Counted from the stretch's first letter, positions 36,274 through 46,776 are shown. The stretch: DNA of 64,000 nucleotides from Culturomica massiliensis (GCF_900091655.1 NZ_LT594621.1:2748532-2812531); one strand, 5' to 3'. The notes: a model not told the origin generated them from the sequence alone. Numbers and translations: made by a program.

Positions 36274-37950
36274 TTACAGGATCAGCACCAAGGCTTCGAA
36301 AGGACGGAGCCGGATCTCTTTGCCCAAGGGAGGACAGTCATTGTAATTATCCAGCAGGGCTTCTGCCCCGGTCAGACAGATACCCGGGCGACAACTTGCC
36401 TCCCGGCAGGAAAAATTCAATATAACCAGGAATTTACGTTCTCCTCCGTCCCGGATATAGGCGAACACCTTGGGGTTCTTCCGGTCGACCAGCTTCCAGG
36501 TACCAAAAATCAGTTCGGGATTTGCTTTCCGGAAAGCAATCATCTTCCGGAAATAATTTAACACCGAATCCGGATTTTTTTCCTCCACCGCAACATTCAC
36601 CTTCCTGTAGCCGGCATTGACCTTCAGCCATGGTGTTACAGATGAGAAACCGGCATTCGGCGTATCGTCCCATTGCATAGGGGTACGGGCATTATCCCGG
36701 GAAATTTGCTTTTGCTGTTCCATAAATTCCGTCATATCCTTACGGTGTTTCCTGAACGACTTATACTGGTTCAGTACGGCAACATCCCTGTAGTCCCCGA
36801 TATGATTAAATCCGGCATTCACCATCCCGATCTCATCCCCGGCATACCAATAGGGAGTTCCCCGCATTGTCAGTAAAAAAGTGATCAGCATCCGGGCCGA
36901 CACCTCCCGGAATTCGGGTAAATCGCTCCCGAAACGGGAAATCATACGCGGCTGATCGTGATTTCCCATATATATCGCAGGCCAACCGTTCCCCACGGCC
37001 TTATCCCAATCCCCGAACATCTTTTTTAAAGCCAGCAAACTATAGGGTATACCGGAATCCGGAGTATCCGGGACGGTATTATTTCGGACCTCTGACGGCC
37101 CGAACCCATACAGCATATCCAACTCCTGCCGTTCCGGTTCGACAAAGCCGGCAACATCCCTATACCCCAATGCCGAACCTTCCCCGACAGTCATGATATC
37201 GTATTTGCTCAACACTTCCGTATACATTTCATGCAGGTAATCGTGTAAATGCGGTCCGTGGGCATAATAAGAAAACACATCGGGATACTTCCGCCTATCA
37301 ATGGGCGGGAATGCCGTATCTTTTGCAATCAGCGGAATTGAATCCATCCGGAAACCGTCGATACCTTTATCCAGCCAGAAACGCATCATATCGTAAATAG
37401 CATGCCTAACCCCGGGATTCTCCCAGTTCAGGTCAGGCTGCTTCCGGGAAAAATAATGCAAATACCAGGAACGTGTACGGGGATTATAACGCCAGGCATT
37501 CTCTTCAAAATAACTGGGACGATAAGCCGGACGCCCTTTTTCCAAAGGCCACCAATGGTAATATTCATAATGGGGATTTTCGCGGGACTTCCGGGCTTCC
37601 ACAAACCACGGATGTTCGTCACTCGTATGATTGACCACCAGATCAAGCACCAGCTTCATCCCGCAGTTATGTACTTCCCTCAGCAATTCGTCAAAATCCT
37701 CCATTGTCCCGCACTCCTTCATAATTGCACGATAATCACTGATATCATATCCGTTATCGTCGTTCGGAGAAGCATAAATGGGACTCAGCCAGATAACATC
37801 CACCCCAAGACTGCGTATATAACCCAACCGGGAAATAATTCCCCGGAGATCGCCGATCCCGTCCCCGTTGCTATCCATAAAACTCCGGGGATAAATCTGA
37901 TATACGACGACCTCTTTCCACCAATCCGTCCGCTTTTTTGCCTGCTTCAT
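36274..37950 (-). CDS. GH13 alpha-glucosidase (oligo-1,6-glucosidase type)
   Basis: Catalytic motifs in order: DLVVNHTSDEHPWF, GFRMDSIPLIAKD (nucleophile Asp), MTVGEGSALG (acid Glu) and MGNHDQPR. QPDLNWENPGVR and the N-terminal VVYQIYPRSFMDSNGDGIGD are typical of the oligo-1,6-glucosidase/trehalose-6-phosphate hydrolase subfamilies. No signal peptide, so it is cytoplasmic. It follows the alpha-amylase gene by 28 nt on the same strand. Together they should break imported or stored alpha-glucans down to glucose. Length 558, usual. Confidence 0.9.
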   Translation of the reverse strand: MKQAKKRTDWWKEVVVYQIYPRSFMDSNGDGIGDLRGIISRLGYIRSLGVDVIWLSPIYASPNDDNGYDISDYRAIMKECGTMEDFDELLREVHNCGMKLVLDLVVNHTSDEHPWFVEARKSRENPHYEYYHWWPLEKGRPAYRPSYFEENAWRYNPRTRSWYLHYFSRKQPDLNWENPGVRHAIYDMMRFWLDKGIDGFRMDSIPLIAKDTAFPPIDRRKYPDVFSYYAHGPHLHDYLHEMYTEVLSKYDIMTVGEGSALGYRDVAGFVEPERQELDMLYGFGPSEVRNNTVPDTPDSGIPYSLLALKKMFGDWDKAVGNGWPAIYMGNHDQPRMISRFGSDLPEFREVSARMLITFLLTMRGTPYWYAGDEIGMVNAGFNHIGDYRDVAVLNQYKSFRKHRKDMTEFMEQQKQISRDNARTPMQWDDTPNAGFSSVTPWLKVNAGYRKVNVAVEEKNPDSVLNYFRKMIAFRKANPELIFGTWKLVDRKNPKVFAYIRDGGERKFLVILNFSCREASCRPGICLTGAEALLDNYNDCPPLGKEIRLRPFEALVLIL

Positions 37951-37978
37951 AACTCCCTGTTTTTTATCTGTATATTCA

Positions 37979-39421
37979 TTACCGTTTTACCCATACCGCC
38001 AGCTTTCCGCCCGACACCGGAAATGTCCCTTCCCCCTTTTCATCAATCATGACCTCTTCCTTCCGGTTGCCGGTGATCTCATACCAGTACTCGCCCCGAT
38101 GATGTTGGCCGACAGCCATCGTTTTATGCCCGTCTTCTCCGTTGGAAATGAGCAAAGCCAAACCGGATCCCGGATGCTCGGTGTCTCCAGTCCGTGTAAA
38201 ACCGACCGTATTCGGATGATCAAAATAATTATGTTGTTCTCCGAAAGCGTATCTACGGCGGGCATCCAACAAAATATCAAGAATCAGCCGATGCGGGGAT
38301 TTCTTGCCTTTCACCCCGTAATAATCCCCGTAAAAAATACAGGGGTACCCCTCTTTCATCAGTAATATCAAACCATAAGCCATCGGCTTAAACCAATCCT
38401 TCACCTGAGATTCCAGTGAACTGTTTTTCTGTGAGTCATGATTATCCACAAAAGTAACGGCCAGATCCGGATGATCGGCCACCAATGTACCTTCGATCAG
38501 TGTACTCAGATCAAAATCACGTCCCTTTTGTGAGGCCTGAAACATATGGTAATGCAGAGGTACATCGAATAAATCGACCTGGTATTCCACCTGAGCCAGA
38601 TATTCATCCAGCGACTCCTTATCATTCTTCCAATATTCACCCACGGCATAAAAACGATCCCCCCGTTCTGCCCTTACCGCTTCCAGAAAATGTTTGATAA
38701 ACTGGTCGTTGATATGTTTGATGGCATCCAGACGCATCCCGTCCAGATTCAGTTCCCGGGATACCCAAACACCCCAGTTTTTCATTTCCCCGACCACTTC
38801 CGGATGATCGAAATCAAGATCGGCGAACATCAGAAAATCGTAATTCCCGTTTTCACCGTCCACTCCTCCGTTCCATGCCTTGCCTTCCCCGACAACCTGA
38901 AATATCCCTTCTTTACCGGTTGATGCGTCGCAATCCACCCCGGAAAAATGATACCAGTGCCATTTGAAAGCCGAATACTTATCCCCGCGTCCCGGGAAAT
39001 TAAAACCCGTCCACCCTTCAATCTCGTAAGGATCGCTTTCCGCATCCTCCCGCTGTTCCGGATTGACTTCCCGGGCCAGAAACTTCTCCGTATAATCCGC
39101 CCCGGCTTTGTGGTTCATGACTGCGTCCAGATACACACTGACCTGATACCGGTGAAGTTCCGCTATCATCTCTTTCAATTCCTGCACCGTACCGTACTTC
39201 GTACGTACCGTTCCCTTCTGGTCGAATTCGCCCAAATCGTACAAATCATACGTTCCATACCCCTCGTCTTCCTGCTTCAATCCCTTATAGGCTGGCGGTA
39301 TCCAAACAGAAGTCACACCGATTTCATGCAAATGGGCAGCATCCGCCTTCAGTTCCTTCCATAAATTCCCGTTATTCGGCATATTCCATTCGAAATATTG
39401 CATCATCACTCCATTCTTCAT
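37979..39421 (-). CDS. Cytoplasmic alpha-amylase (GH13_5)
   Basis: The 480 residues start MKNGVMMQYFEWNMPNNGNLW, the liquefying or cytoplasmic amylase type. Catalytic motifs are DAVMNHKAG, GMRLDAIKHI (nucleophile), AVGEYWKND (acid) and FVDNHDSQ. There is no signal peptide. It is the first gene of a pair with the GH13 glucosidase. Its product would cut internal alpha-1,4 bonds of glycogen or long maltodextrins. Confidence 0.9.
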   Translation of the reverse strand: MKNGVMMQYFEWNMPNNGNLWKELKADAAHLHEIGVTSVWIPPAYKGLKQEDEGYGTYDLYDLGEFDQKGTVRTKYGTVQELKEMIAELHRYQVSVYLDAVMNHKAGADYTEKFLAREVNPEQREDAESDPYEIEGWTGFNFPGRGDKYSAFKWHWYHFSGVDCDASTGKEGIFQVVGEGKAWNGGVDGENGNYDFLMFADLDFDHPEVVGEMKNWGVWVSRELNLDGMRLDAIKHINDQFIKHFLEAVRAERGDRFYAVGEYWKNDKESLDEYLAQVEYQVDLFDVPLHYHMFQASQKGRDFDLSTLIEGTLVADHPDLAVTFVDNHDSQKNSSLESQVKDWFKPMAYGLILLMKEGYPCIFYGDYYGVKGKKSPHRLILDILLDARRRYAFGEQHNYFDHPNTVGFTRTGDTEHPGSGLALLISNGEDGHKTMAVGQHHRGEYWYEITGNRKEEVMIDEKGEGTFPVSGGKLAVWVKR

Positions 39422-39655
39422 ATTCTTTGTATTTATTCAAATAAAACGGGCAAAAAAACAATAGGGTTACAATCACCCGGCAATTCTTCAAAAAAACCGG
39501 AACCAAAACAAAAAAAAGAAATTCCAGCCCCGGGAAACCGACCGGTATCTTCACGCAGAACCCGGCGAATGCTCAATATCACCGGAAATATTATATCTTT
39601 GCATACCTGCACTTCCGGACAAGGCAGTCAACCAATCATAAAAAATACATCAATT

Positions 39656-41344
39656 ATGGCAGACGATAAAAAAATCATCTTTTCCATGGTGGGAGTCAGC
39701 AAAACATTCCCTCCTCAAAAACAAGTATTAAAGAACATATACCTTTCTTTTTTCTACGGAGCTAAAATCGGTATTATCGGATTGAACGGTTCCGGTAAAT
39801 CAACCCTGTTGAAAATCATTGCCGGCATCGAAAAAGATTACCTGGGAGAAGTCGTTTTCTCTCCGGGTTATTCTGTTGGATATCTGGAACAGGATCCGCA
39901 ACTGGCTTCCGGCAAAACGGTCAAGGAAATCGTACAGGAAGGCGTACAAGACATCGTCGACACACTGAAAGAATTTGAAGAAGTAAATGAGAAATTCGGC
40001 GACCCGGATGTACTCGATAATCCGGAAAAAATGGATGCCCTCATCAGCCGGCAGGCAGAATTGCAGGACAAGATCGATGCTGCCGACGGATGGAACCTGG
40101 ACAGCCGGCTGGAACGTGCCATGGATGCACTGCGCTGTCCGCCCGAAGATCAGCTTGTAGATACCCTTTCCGGAGGAGAGCGGCGCCGGGTAGCCCTATG
40201 CCGCCTGTTACTCCGGCAACCGGATGTATTGCTGCTCGACGAACCGACCAACCATCTGGATGCGGAATCCATCGACTGGCTGGAACAACATTTGCAACAA
40301 TACGCAGGCACGGTGATCTGCATCACGCACGACCGGTATTTCCTGGATCATGTTGCCGGGTGGATACTGGAACTCGACCGGGGCGAAGGAATTCCCTGGA
40401 AAGGCAATTACTCCTCCTGGCTGGATCAAAAAACCAAACGGATGGCCCAGGAAGAAAAGCAAGCCAGCAAACGCCGTAAAACACTGGAACGCGAACTGGA
40501 ATGGATAAACATGGCACCCAAAGCCCGGCAAGCCAAGGGTAAGGCCCGGTTAAACTCGTACGAAACGTTGCTGAACGAAGACCAGAAAGAGCGTGAAGCC
40601 AAACTGGAAATTTTTATTCCCAACGGCCCCCGGTTAGGAAACAAGGTGATCGAAGCGCAACACGTTGCAAAAGCATTCGGCACCAAACTGTTGTTCGACG
40701 ACCTGAATTTCATACTTCCGCCCAACGGCATCGTAGGTGTGATCGGTCCGAACGGAGCCGGAAAAACCACCCTGTTCAAAATGATCATGGGCATGGAAAC
40801 CATCGACAAGGGCACGTTTGAAGTAGGTGAAACAGTCAGAATCGGCTATGCCGACCAGACCCACAAAGACATTGATCCGAAAAAAACCGTTTACCAGGTT
40901 ATTTCCGGCGGACAGGAACTTATCCGTGTCGGAGGCAAGGAAATCAATGCGCGTGCTTACCTTTCTAAATTCAATTTCGCCGGAGCCGATCAGGAAAAGC
41001 CGTGTGGCGTACTATCCGGCGGAGAAAGAAACCGCCTCCACCTGGCACTCACCCTGAAAGCAGAAGCGAATGTATTGCTGCTCGACGAACCCACAAACGA
41101 TATCGACGTAAACACCCTCCGGGCACTGGAAGAAGGATTGGAAAACTTCGCCGGATGTGCCGTCGTCGTCTCACACGACCGTTGGTTTCTGGACCGTATA
41201 TGCACCCATATCCTTTCATTCGAGGGAGACTCGGATGTCGTCTTTTACGAAGGCTCGTACTCCGAATACGAAGAACACAAACGCAAATTATCCGGAAATG
41301 TCGAACCCAAGCGGGTACGCTACCGGAAACTAACTGCAGACTAA
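39656..41344 (+). CDS. ettA: Energy-dependent translational throttle protein EttA
   Basis: This ABC-F protein of 562 residues has two ATPase cassettes: Walker A GLNGSGKST and GPNGAGKTT, signatures LSGGERRRV and LSGGERNRL, Walker B LLLDEPTNHLD and LLLDEPTNDID. Between them lies the P-site tRNA interaction motif region. ATG39656 (MADDKKIIFSMVGVSK) is chosen because an upstream in-frame ATG at 39398 would add 86 residues not found in the family. TATCTTTG at 39594-39601 is a possible -7 element. EttA binds the ribosomal E site and gates elongation according to ATP/ADP. Confidence 0.92.
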   Translation: MADDKKIIFSMVGVSKTFPPQKQVLKNIYLSFFYGAKIGIIGLNGSGKSTLLKIIAGIEKDYLGEVVFSPGYSVGYLEQDPQLASGKTVKEIVQEGVQDIVDTLKEFEEVNEKFGDPDVLDNPEKMDALISRQAELQDKIDAADGWNLDSRLERAMDALRCPPEDQLVDTLSGGERRRVALCRLLLRQPDVLLLDEPTNHLDAESIDWLEQHLQQYAGTVICITHDRYFLDHVAGWILELDRGEGIPWKGNYSSWLDQKTKRMAQEEKQASKRRKTLERELEWINMAPKARQAKGKARLNSYETLLNEDQKEREAKLEIFIPNGPRLGNKVIEAQHVAKAFGTKLLFDDLNFILPPNGIVGVIGPNGAGKTTLFKMIMGMETIDKGTFEVGETVRIGYADQTHKDIDPKKTVYQVISGGQELIRVGGKEINARAYLSKFNFAGADQEKPCGVLSGGERNRLHLALTLKAEANVLLLDEPTNDIDVNTLRALEEGLENFAGCAVVVSHDRWFLDRICTHILSFEGDSDVVFYEGSYSEYEEHKRKLSGNVEPKRVRYRKLTAD

Positions 41345-41372
41345 CACGGCGGACGGGAACATCCCGCCGTGT
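41344..41372 (+). terminator. GC-rich hairpin after ettA
   Basis: ACACGGCGG (41344-41352) and CCGCCGTGT (41364-41372) form a 9-bp stem that begins in the ettA stop codon. No T-run follows, so it may protect the 3' end or slow the polymerase rather than terminate fully. Confidence 0.55.
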
Positions 41373-41480
41373 CTCCCGTCCCCTTCATCCAGCATCCCCT
41401 TATCCTTTCTTTGCCCGGATATTACCGGGCCATCACTGCCGTTCACACCCATAAAATCCATCATTGCGATTTTCCCGGAG

Positions 41481-42503
41481 TCAGAGAGCAGCTTTCAGCA
41501 TCCGCATTAAAGCAGGGCCGGCGATATCATCTGCCGGTAAAGAAAGATCATATTGGGACAGGCAACATCTTTTCCACATTTCAAAAATATCTCCCCACAA
41601 GGGATTCCTCTGAATGTAATACCGTTCGACATCTTCCCGCTGTTTCGTAAAGCGATGGTACAAATCCTGAATTTGCTTTGACCCTGCAATACGTTCCGGA
41701 ACAAGGGCCGCATCCACCAACTCCTGATAGCTACCCTTAACAAAATAATATAAACCGACGGTTTCATCAAACCGGAACATCAAATTTACCTGATCACGGG
41801 GAAAACCTCCCGTATATTGATCCAAAACCCCGGCACTGATCCCATTCGGATACAGCCTGTTATAGCTATATGTCAACTCTTCTCCTATCGGGATCGTCCG
41901 CCTGAAACGGGGAACGGGGTGGAGGCATCCAACCGAAAGGAGATAGGACATGTCCCTATAATCCAAACCCGAGACAGACGGAATAACACCGGCCATCGCA
42001 TCGATCACTTTAACCATCAGATCGGCAGGCAGATTTTTATGAGCTTTTGCAAAACAAAAAAAAGCCAGAAAATCAACCTGCGGCTTCGTTAATTTCGGCA
42101 ATAACACCAACGCCTCATCCAGACTCAATTGCCGCCGGTTTCCTTCCGTCGTTCCCAACCTTTCAAGCATGAGTTCTATAAGCCCCTCTCCCAATGTTTC
42201 ATCGCCACTTTTCCCATACTCACAATAAATAGCGTGCAACGCCAACTGTATAGCAGGCTCGTTAAACCTCCTGAACAATAAACGATCCTTTTTCGACACG
42301 GACTCAATAAGCCGCCCGGCCAACTGCTCCACCCTCTCCTCAAACAATTGACGGGCCTCGCTGGCCAGTATATCCAGTTCCCGCCTTATTACCTCCGATG
42401 AAATCCGACGGACATCCTCGCCGGTCAGCCCCTGGTTAAAATCCCCGTTTACCTGAATAATTGTAGCGTTTTCTCCGGCCTTAGCTTCTTGTTTTGTCTG
42501 CAT
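41481..42503 (-). CDS. LPO_1073/Vpar_1526-like protein of unknown function
   Basis: This 340-residue soluble helical protein has an N-terminal motif GENATIIQVNGDF followed by TGEDVRRISSEVIRRELDIL. That start recalls a family known only by locus-tag name (LPO_1073/Vpar_1526), found in mobile and defence-rich regions. I assign it by memory of that N-terminal pattern, not by search. The gene overlaps the small membrane protein upstream by 23 nt, so the two are translated together. The two proteins share the IIQ-GD motif (see findings). Confidence 0.5.
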   Translation of the reverse strand: MQTKQEAKAGENATIIQVNGDFNQGLTGEDVRRISSEVIRRELDILASEARQLFEERVEQLAGRLIESVSKKDRLLFRRFNEPAIQLALHAIYCEYGKSGDETLGEGLIELMLERLGTTEGNRRQLSLDEALVLLPKLTKPQVDFLAFFCFAKAHKNLPADLMVKVIDAMAGVIPSVSGLDYRDMSYLLSVGCLHPVPRFRRTIPIGEELTYSYNRLYPNGISAGVLDQYTGGFPRDQVNLMFRFDETVGLYYFVKGSYQELVDAALVPERIAGSKQIQDLYHRFTKQREDVERYYIQRNPLWGDIFEMWKRCCLSQYDLSLPADDIAGPALMRMLKAAL

Positions 42504-42702
42504 GATAATCGCCTCCGATTTGAATAATATGACTCCGGTCTCCCGTCTTTGCTTTCTGGCTGACCGTCCTCCTTTTGCCCATCCGGAATTTTACAACCCC
42601 GAATATACCACTGATAACGGCAACCGTAACAGGTACAAGCCAAACCGCATTTTCCGATAAAAAATCAACAAATCCGTCCATAATCTTCTCAAATAGAAAC
42701 AT
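42481..42702 (-). CDS. Small membrane protein sharing the IIQ-GD motif
   Basis: This 73-residue protein has one transmembrane helix (AVWLVPVTVAVISGIFGVV, about 19-37), a basic linker (KFRMGKRR) and a C-terminal motif GDRSHIIQIGGDY. The motif matches GENATIIQVNGDF at the start of the next protein, so the two may stack through this beta-forming segment at the membrane. It overlaps the next gene by 23 nt. No family was recognised. Confidence 0.55.
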   Translation of the reverse strand: MFLFEKIMDGFVDFLSENAVWLVPVTVAVISGIFGVVKFRMGKRRTVSQKAKTGDRSHIIQIGGDYHADKTRS

Positions 42703-43307
42703 TCCGATTCACAAAAATAATAAATAAGCCACAAAAACTACCCCCCGCTCCCCTACTGAATATCATAAATTACAACAAACCAAACTTTAAGCTTAAAACA
42801 AAGAAACCGGATTTAACAACAAATAAAAGCCGCCCTACACCCAATGGATAAAAAACAAAACACATTATTAAAAACATCATTTTGCTTCCGAGGTTAATAA
42901 AACATCATAATAAAAATACACTAATATCAGAAATGGATAACAAATTCGAAGAAAATACAAGCTACGGTATCGAATGGGATTTGGAATAAACAATTGTTAC
43001 CTGATCTGACAATACAGAAATAACAGGCACAAGAAAACCGGAACTTTCAATAATTCCGTATCCACATACATTTTCATCTAATAACACAAATATACTCCCT
43101 CCTTATGTTACATGTGTTTTCAACAATCTATAATTTCTGAATCAACATCCTTTAAGTAACTATATGCAATTCTTATCTAAATTCAAATATGATTTTATCT
43201 ATTAAATAAATAAAATGTAATCAATAAATTTTATTACTACATTTTTTTATTTATACAAATTATTTTATATAATTGTACATAAAAATTCATTTTTAAATAT
43301 ATTTTTC
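42703..43307. other. AT-rich intergenic region
   Basis: These 605 bases lie between divergent genes. An 18-codon reading frame (42934-42990, MDNKFEENTSYGIEWDLE) is the only sensible-looking short frame, too short to call a gene. Near 43200-43307 the sequence is extremely AT-rich and must hold the promoter of the four-gene operon, but no consensus element is clear. Confidence 0.4.
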
Positions 43308-44546
43308 ATGAATAACAAAGATTTCATTGGAAATTATCGATATTGGCCTTTGGCATATTCATCAAATAGTTTTCAAATTCAAAAATCTGAAGAGGATTCA
43401 ATTAATAATTATTGGGTTCCTATTTCAGAATTAGCAATTACAGAGAAAATATCAACACTATCTTATGTACTTTATAACGAACGTGTATATTTTTTAAAAA
43501 ATAATATATCAAACACAATCTATTCACAATATTTCCCTGACGCATCTAAAAATAAAGCCAATTCTGTAAAATCATTTGTAGAGATTGCTAAAGAAAAATT
43601 TCGAAATGATACATACGAAGAATATAAATTAGAATATTCTATTTTGCAAATAGTAAGTACGAAAAGACACTTATTTGCTTTAGCTAAAGCAAAAAACGAA
43701 TACTATTTTCTTAACATTTACCTAACAATCAATGGCTTTGGAGAGAAAATAGATGTCCAAGAGATCAAGTTACCTCATAAAAGTTTAAACATTGAAAATG
43801 CAGAATTAGGTATATTTACTATAAATGAATATGAATCTATTATATACTTTTTTTTAAAGGAATCAAAAGATATATATATTGGCAATTATAGAAGCTCTAA
43901 AAAGAATTTTGTCATTAGTAATAAATTAAATGATTTGACAAAACAAAAATACTCACCAGATTCATTTTGTGTCATCAAAAACTTAGACATACCAACATTA
44001 GCACTTTATGATAGCCAAACCAACACATTACATATATTAGAATATAAAGAAATAAAAAAGAAATACACTGAAATTCAAAAAATAAAGTTACCCGAAAAAA
44101 TAGTTGGCATAAAATCATTTTATATTGATTCTCAAAATATTACACCTCACATATCTAGTTTCAGACTCAATCTATTACTTTTATATAATCACTCTAAATT
44201 ATGGATTATTAACTATCACAATAACAATTGTACCCCTCAATTACTTATAGGCAATGGAAAAACTCATATTAGTAAACCCATGTTTTCTCCAAATTTAATT
44301 AATTGCAGATTTAATCATTTATCTAACATTTACACTATAGATAATAATTGTATAATATTTTCTGATAAGCAAAATCCCATAAAATCTTTAGAAACATATA
44401 AATTATATGAAAATCATCATCTTCCAATACCTGAAGAACAATTAAATGAAGATAAATTATATGCATTACTTCTGTACAAAACAAGAGAAATATGGATGTT
44501 ACATCATAGCAAACAAATTAGCCAAAAGGATTTTAATTTATCATAA
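43308..44546 (+). CDS. Beta-propeller-like protein, first gene of signalling operon
   Basis: This is a 412-residue soluble protein with no signal peptide. It is rich in short beta-strand phrases that recur about every 45 residues and end in aromatic-rich strands (VLYNERVYFLKN, KNEYYFLNIYL, SKLWIINYH, KTREIWMLHH). That rhythm suggests a WD/NHL-like propeller of six or seven blades, probably a ligand-binding or protein-binding platform. It precedes the TPR-kinase gene by 17 nt and is extremely AT-rich like the rest of the operon. No family was recognised; the propeller call is an inference from the pattern. Confidence 0.45.
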   Translation: MNNKDFIGNYRYWPLAYSSNSFQIQKSEEDSINNYWVPISELAITEKISTLSYVLYNERVYFLKNNISNTIYSQYFPDASKNKANSVKSFVEIAKEKFRNDTYEEYKLEYSILQIVSTKRHLFALAKAKNEYYFLNIYLTINGFGEKIDVQEIKLPHKSLNIENAELGIFTINEYESIIYFFLKESKDIYIGNYRSSKKNFVISNKLNDLTKQKYSPDSFCVIKNLDIPTLALYDSQTNTLHILEYKEIKKKYTEIQKIKLPEKIVGIKSFYIDSQNITPHISSFRLNLLLLYNHSKLWIINYHNNNCTPQLLIGNGKTHISKPMFSPNLINCRFNHLSNIYTIDNNCIIFSDKQNPIKSLETYKLYENHHLPIPEEQLNEDKLYALLLYKTREIWMLHHSKQISQKDFNLS

Positions 44547-44563
44547 TCACAATATTTCGTATT

Positions 44564-46771
44564 ATGAATGAATTTAATCATTTACTTGCTGTAATCAAAG
44601 AGAAACTTATCGATTTTCAGCACAGTAACAAATTGACAATAGAAATTAATGAATTTCAAACTTCTCTGAGAAAAGATATTGATTGGTCAAAAATAGAAAT
44701 TCCTAAACCTAATATATTAAAAGAAAGATTAAATTTATCCACCTATGGTATGTCAGAAAATACCGAAGTGATTCCTTTAGATTGGCTTGTAATAATTATT
44801 GGTAGTTATCTTATTGGTCATAAACTAAACATAAACCAAATTACTCAGGCCCTTAATGCCATTAATTATTATGGTTTCTATGGACTTTTTGAATTATTTG
44901 ACGTAAAAATACAAAAAATAAAAAATAACGAAGACAGGTTCAATTACTACAAAGGCTTAGTAAAATATCTAAAAGGACAAAGCAAATTTGAAGAAGCTAA
45001 TAAATGTTTTCGAGAAGTTTTAAGAATCTCTCAAAAATTAGCAAAAACTTCATATACATTTGCACTGCAATCTAAATTAGATTCTGATTATTTACAACGT
45101 GATGGACTATGCATTGAATATAGTCAAATCAGTTTCTCACGACTGTCGGATCCTCCAGACCTCAAGCAGCGTTGGGTCCAAATATGTTTAGACACCTATG
45201 CTAAGGAAATTAGAAAAATTAATCCAAAACAAAGTATAGAAATATACAATAATTTATTAAATTCAAAGAAATCAATCCATCCTCTAAGTTATCAAAGAAT
45301 TTCATTCAGATCATTAGAATTGGACATTATTGATTCTATCAATAATAAAAAAATTAGAAAATTAAAAAAAAATTTAGAAAATTATGAGGAACTCCTTAGC
45401 GGACTAAATCAAAACCCTAAAGCAGAATATATTCGAAAAATCATTTTTATATCTTTATTACGTAAAGTTGATAAAAATATAGATTACTCTAAAAATAAGT
45501 GGTTAAAATATAAAATAAATAGATTAAAAGACGATGATGCTGAATTCATACTTAATAATTGTATTGAAGAAGCGCAAATTTATAAAGATAAAAAACATAT
45601 GGCTTTAGCCTATCTTGAAAAGTCTTATTGGAGTAAAGGTGAAACAGAAGAAACTAAAACATTAAATGCAATAAATTCTTTGCAAAAAGGTTTATCATTA
45701 TTTTCCGAAAATAAAAAAACCATCATCAATAAAATATATTCAAATATACTACAGGAACTAGCAGAATCCCATGTTAAATTAAGTAATTGGGATGAAGCAT
45801 TAAAATATTATCAAAAACTTTATGAATATATTTCCTTTCTCACAGAAGCATTAAATACAGATAAAGAACATATTGATTCTTATATTCAAAAGGGGAAAAA
45901 ATCTCCTTTTGCGAAAGAATTTGTCGCTTTAACCACTCAAGAAATAAAGAACATAAAATCCTCGTTATTACTAGATTACGCCAAACTAATTAATGTCTTG
46001 AACAATTATATGGATAGTATCAGTAGAATACAATCATTACGAATGTCTTTTTTTAATGAAATTGTATTGGAACAAAAACAAATTATAATGCATGATCTCA
46101 GCAATGCAACAAACAATATTGAAAGATCAATTAACAACATTGAACTATTTGTTAAAAATTTTTCTAAAAACGGGAATATCCATAATTTTATACCTACAGC
46201 CGATTTAATTGAAAATTTAAATGATGCTAAATCAGAAATTAAAAACATTAATCTCATCATTGATGAAAGTTTAAATATCAATTTTGAAAAATTAAATCAA
46301 CCAGCCGAAATCACGGATCTCAATGAGATAATTAATAATTATATTACTTTAATCAGAGGGACCATTCCTAAACATATTAATGTTACCTTCACTCGGGGAA
46401 AAACAATTATAGCAAAGTTTCATTCCACTTTAACAGTTCAATTAATAAGGAATTTAATCGAAAATTCGAAAGAAGTTGGTAAACGAAATCAAATTGCCCC
46501 TATTGATATTAAAATAAGTTGTACTCAAAACCATAATAAAACATATTTAATATATAGTGACAATACAAGAGAGTTTTACAATTTTAAAGAAGTAATCAAC
46601 TCTCTTAATACAAATAAAAAAGTGAAAAGTCTTAAGGATCCAACTAATGGTGGAAACGGTTTAAAAAATCTAAAACAATTCTTAGATATTTACACCCAAA
46701 AAGCTCCATGGCTACTCGAAGGTGATGATGAAAAGAAAACGTTAACAATTCCTTTAACAAACTCTATATAA
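44564..46771 (+). CDS. TPR-containing cytoplasmic histidine kinase
   Basis: Residues about 60-470 are helical TPR-like repeats (for example SKFEEANKCFREVLRISQK and NWDEALKYYQKLYEY), with no membrane segment. Then come a dimerisation helix with IIMHDLSNATNNIE (H510 the likely phosphorylated His) and a catalytic HATPase domain with N-box TVQLIRNLIENSKEVGK, D-box YSDNTREF and a reduced G2 box NGGNGLKNLKQFLDIY. The D-box lacks the usual GxG, so nucleotide binding may be weak. The 735-residue kinase is cytoplasmic, an unusual plan, and should sense an internal cue through the TPR part. It is followed after 5 nt by the CobU-like gene. Confidence 0.7.
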   Translation: MNEFNHLLAVIKEKLIDFQHSNKLTIEINEFQTSLRKDIDWSKIEIPKPNILKERLNLSTYGMSENTEVIPLDWLVIIIGSYLIGHKLNINQITQALNAINYYGFYGLFELFDVKIQKIKNNEDRFNYYKGLVKYLKGQSKFEEANKCFREVLRISQKLAKTSYTFALQSKLDSDYLQRDGLCIEYSQISFSRLSDPPDLKQRWVQICLDTYAKEIRKINPKQSIEIYNNLLNSKKSIHPLSYQRISFRSLELDIIDSINNKKIRKLKKNLENYEELLSGLNQNPKAEYIRKIIFISLLRKVDKNIDYSKNKWLKYKINRLKDDDAEFILNNCIEEAQIYKDKKHMALAYLEKSYWSKGETEETKTLNAINSLQKGLSLFSENKKTIINKIYSNILQELAESHVKLSNWDEALKYYQKLYEYISFLTEALNTDKEHIDSYIQKGKKSPFAKEFVALTTQEIKNIKSSLLLDYAKLINVLNNYMDSISRIQSLRMSFFNEIVLEQKQIIMHDLSNATNNIERSINNIELFVKNFSKNGNIHNFIPTADLIENLNDAKSEIKNINLIIDESLNINFEKLNQPAEITDLNEIINNYITLIRGTIPKHINVTFTRGKTIIAKFHSTLTVQLIRNLIENSKEVGKRNQIAPIDIKISCTQNHNKTYLIYSDNTREFYNFKEVINSLNTNKKVKSLKDPTNGGNGLKNLKQFLDIYTQKAPWLLEGDDEKKTLTIPLTNSI

Positions 46772-46776
46772 TAATA

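Noticed and set aside
39398..39655. 86-codon N-terminal extension of EttA
   Set aside because: EttA proteins start at the position of ATG39656, and the extension is low-quality sequence overlapping the amylase start.
42934..42990. 18-codon frame MDNKFEENTSYGIEWDLE
   Set aside because: Too short, with no partner genes or promoter. It is noted only in the intergenic entry.
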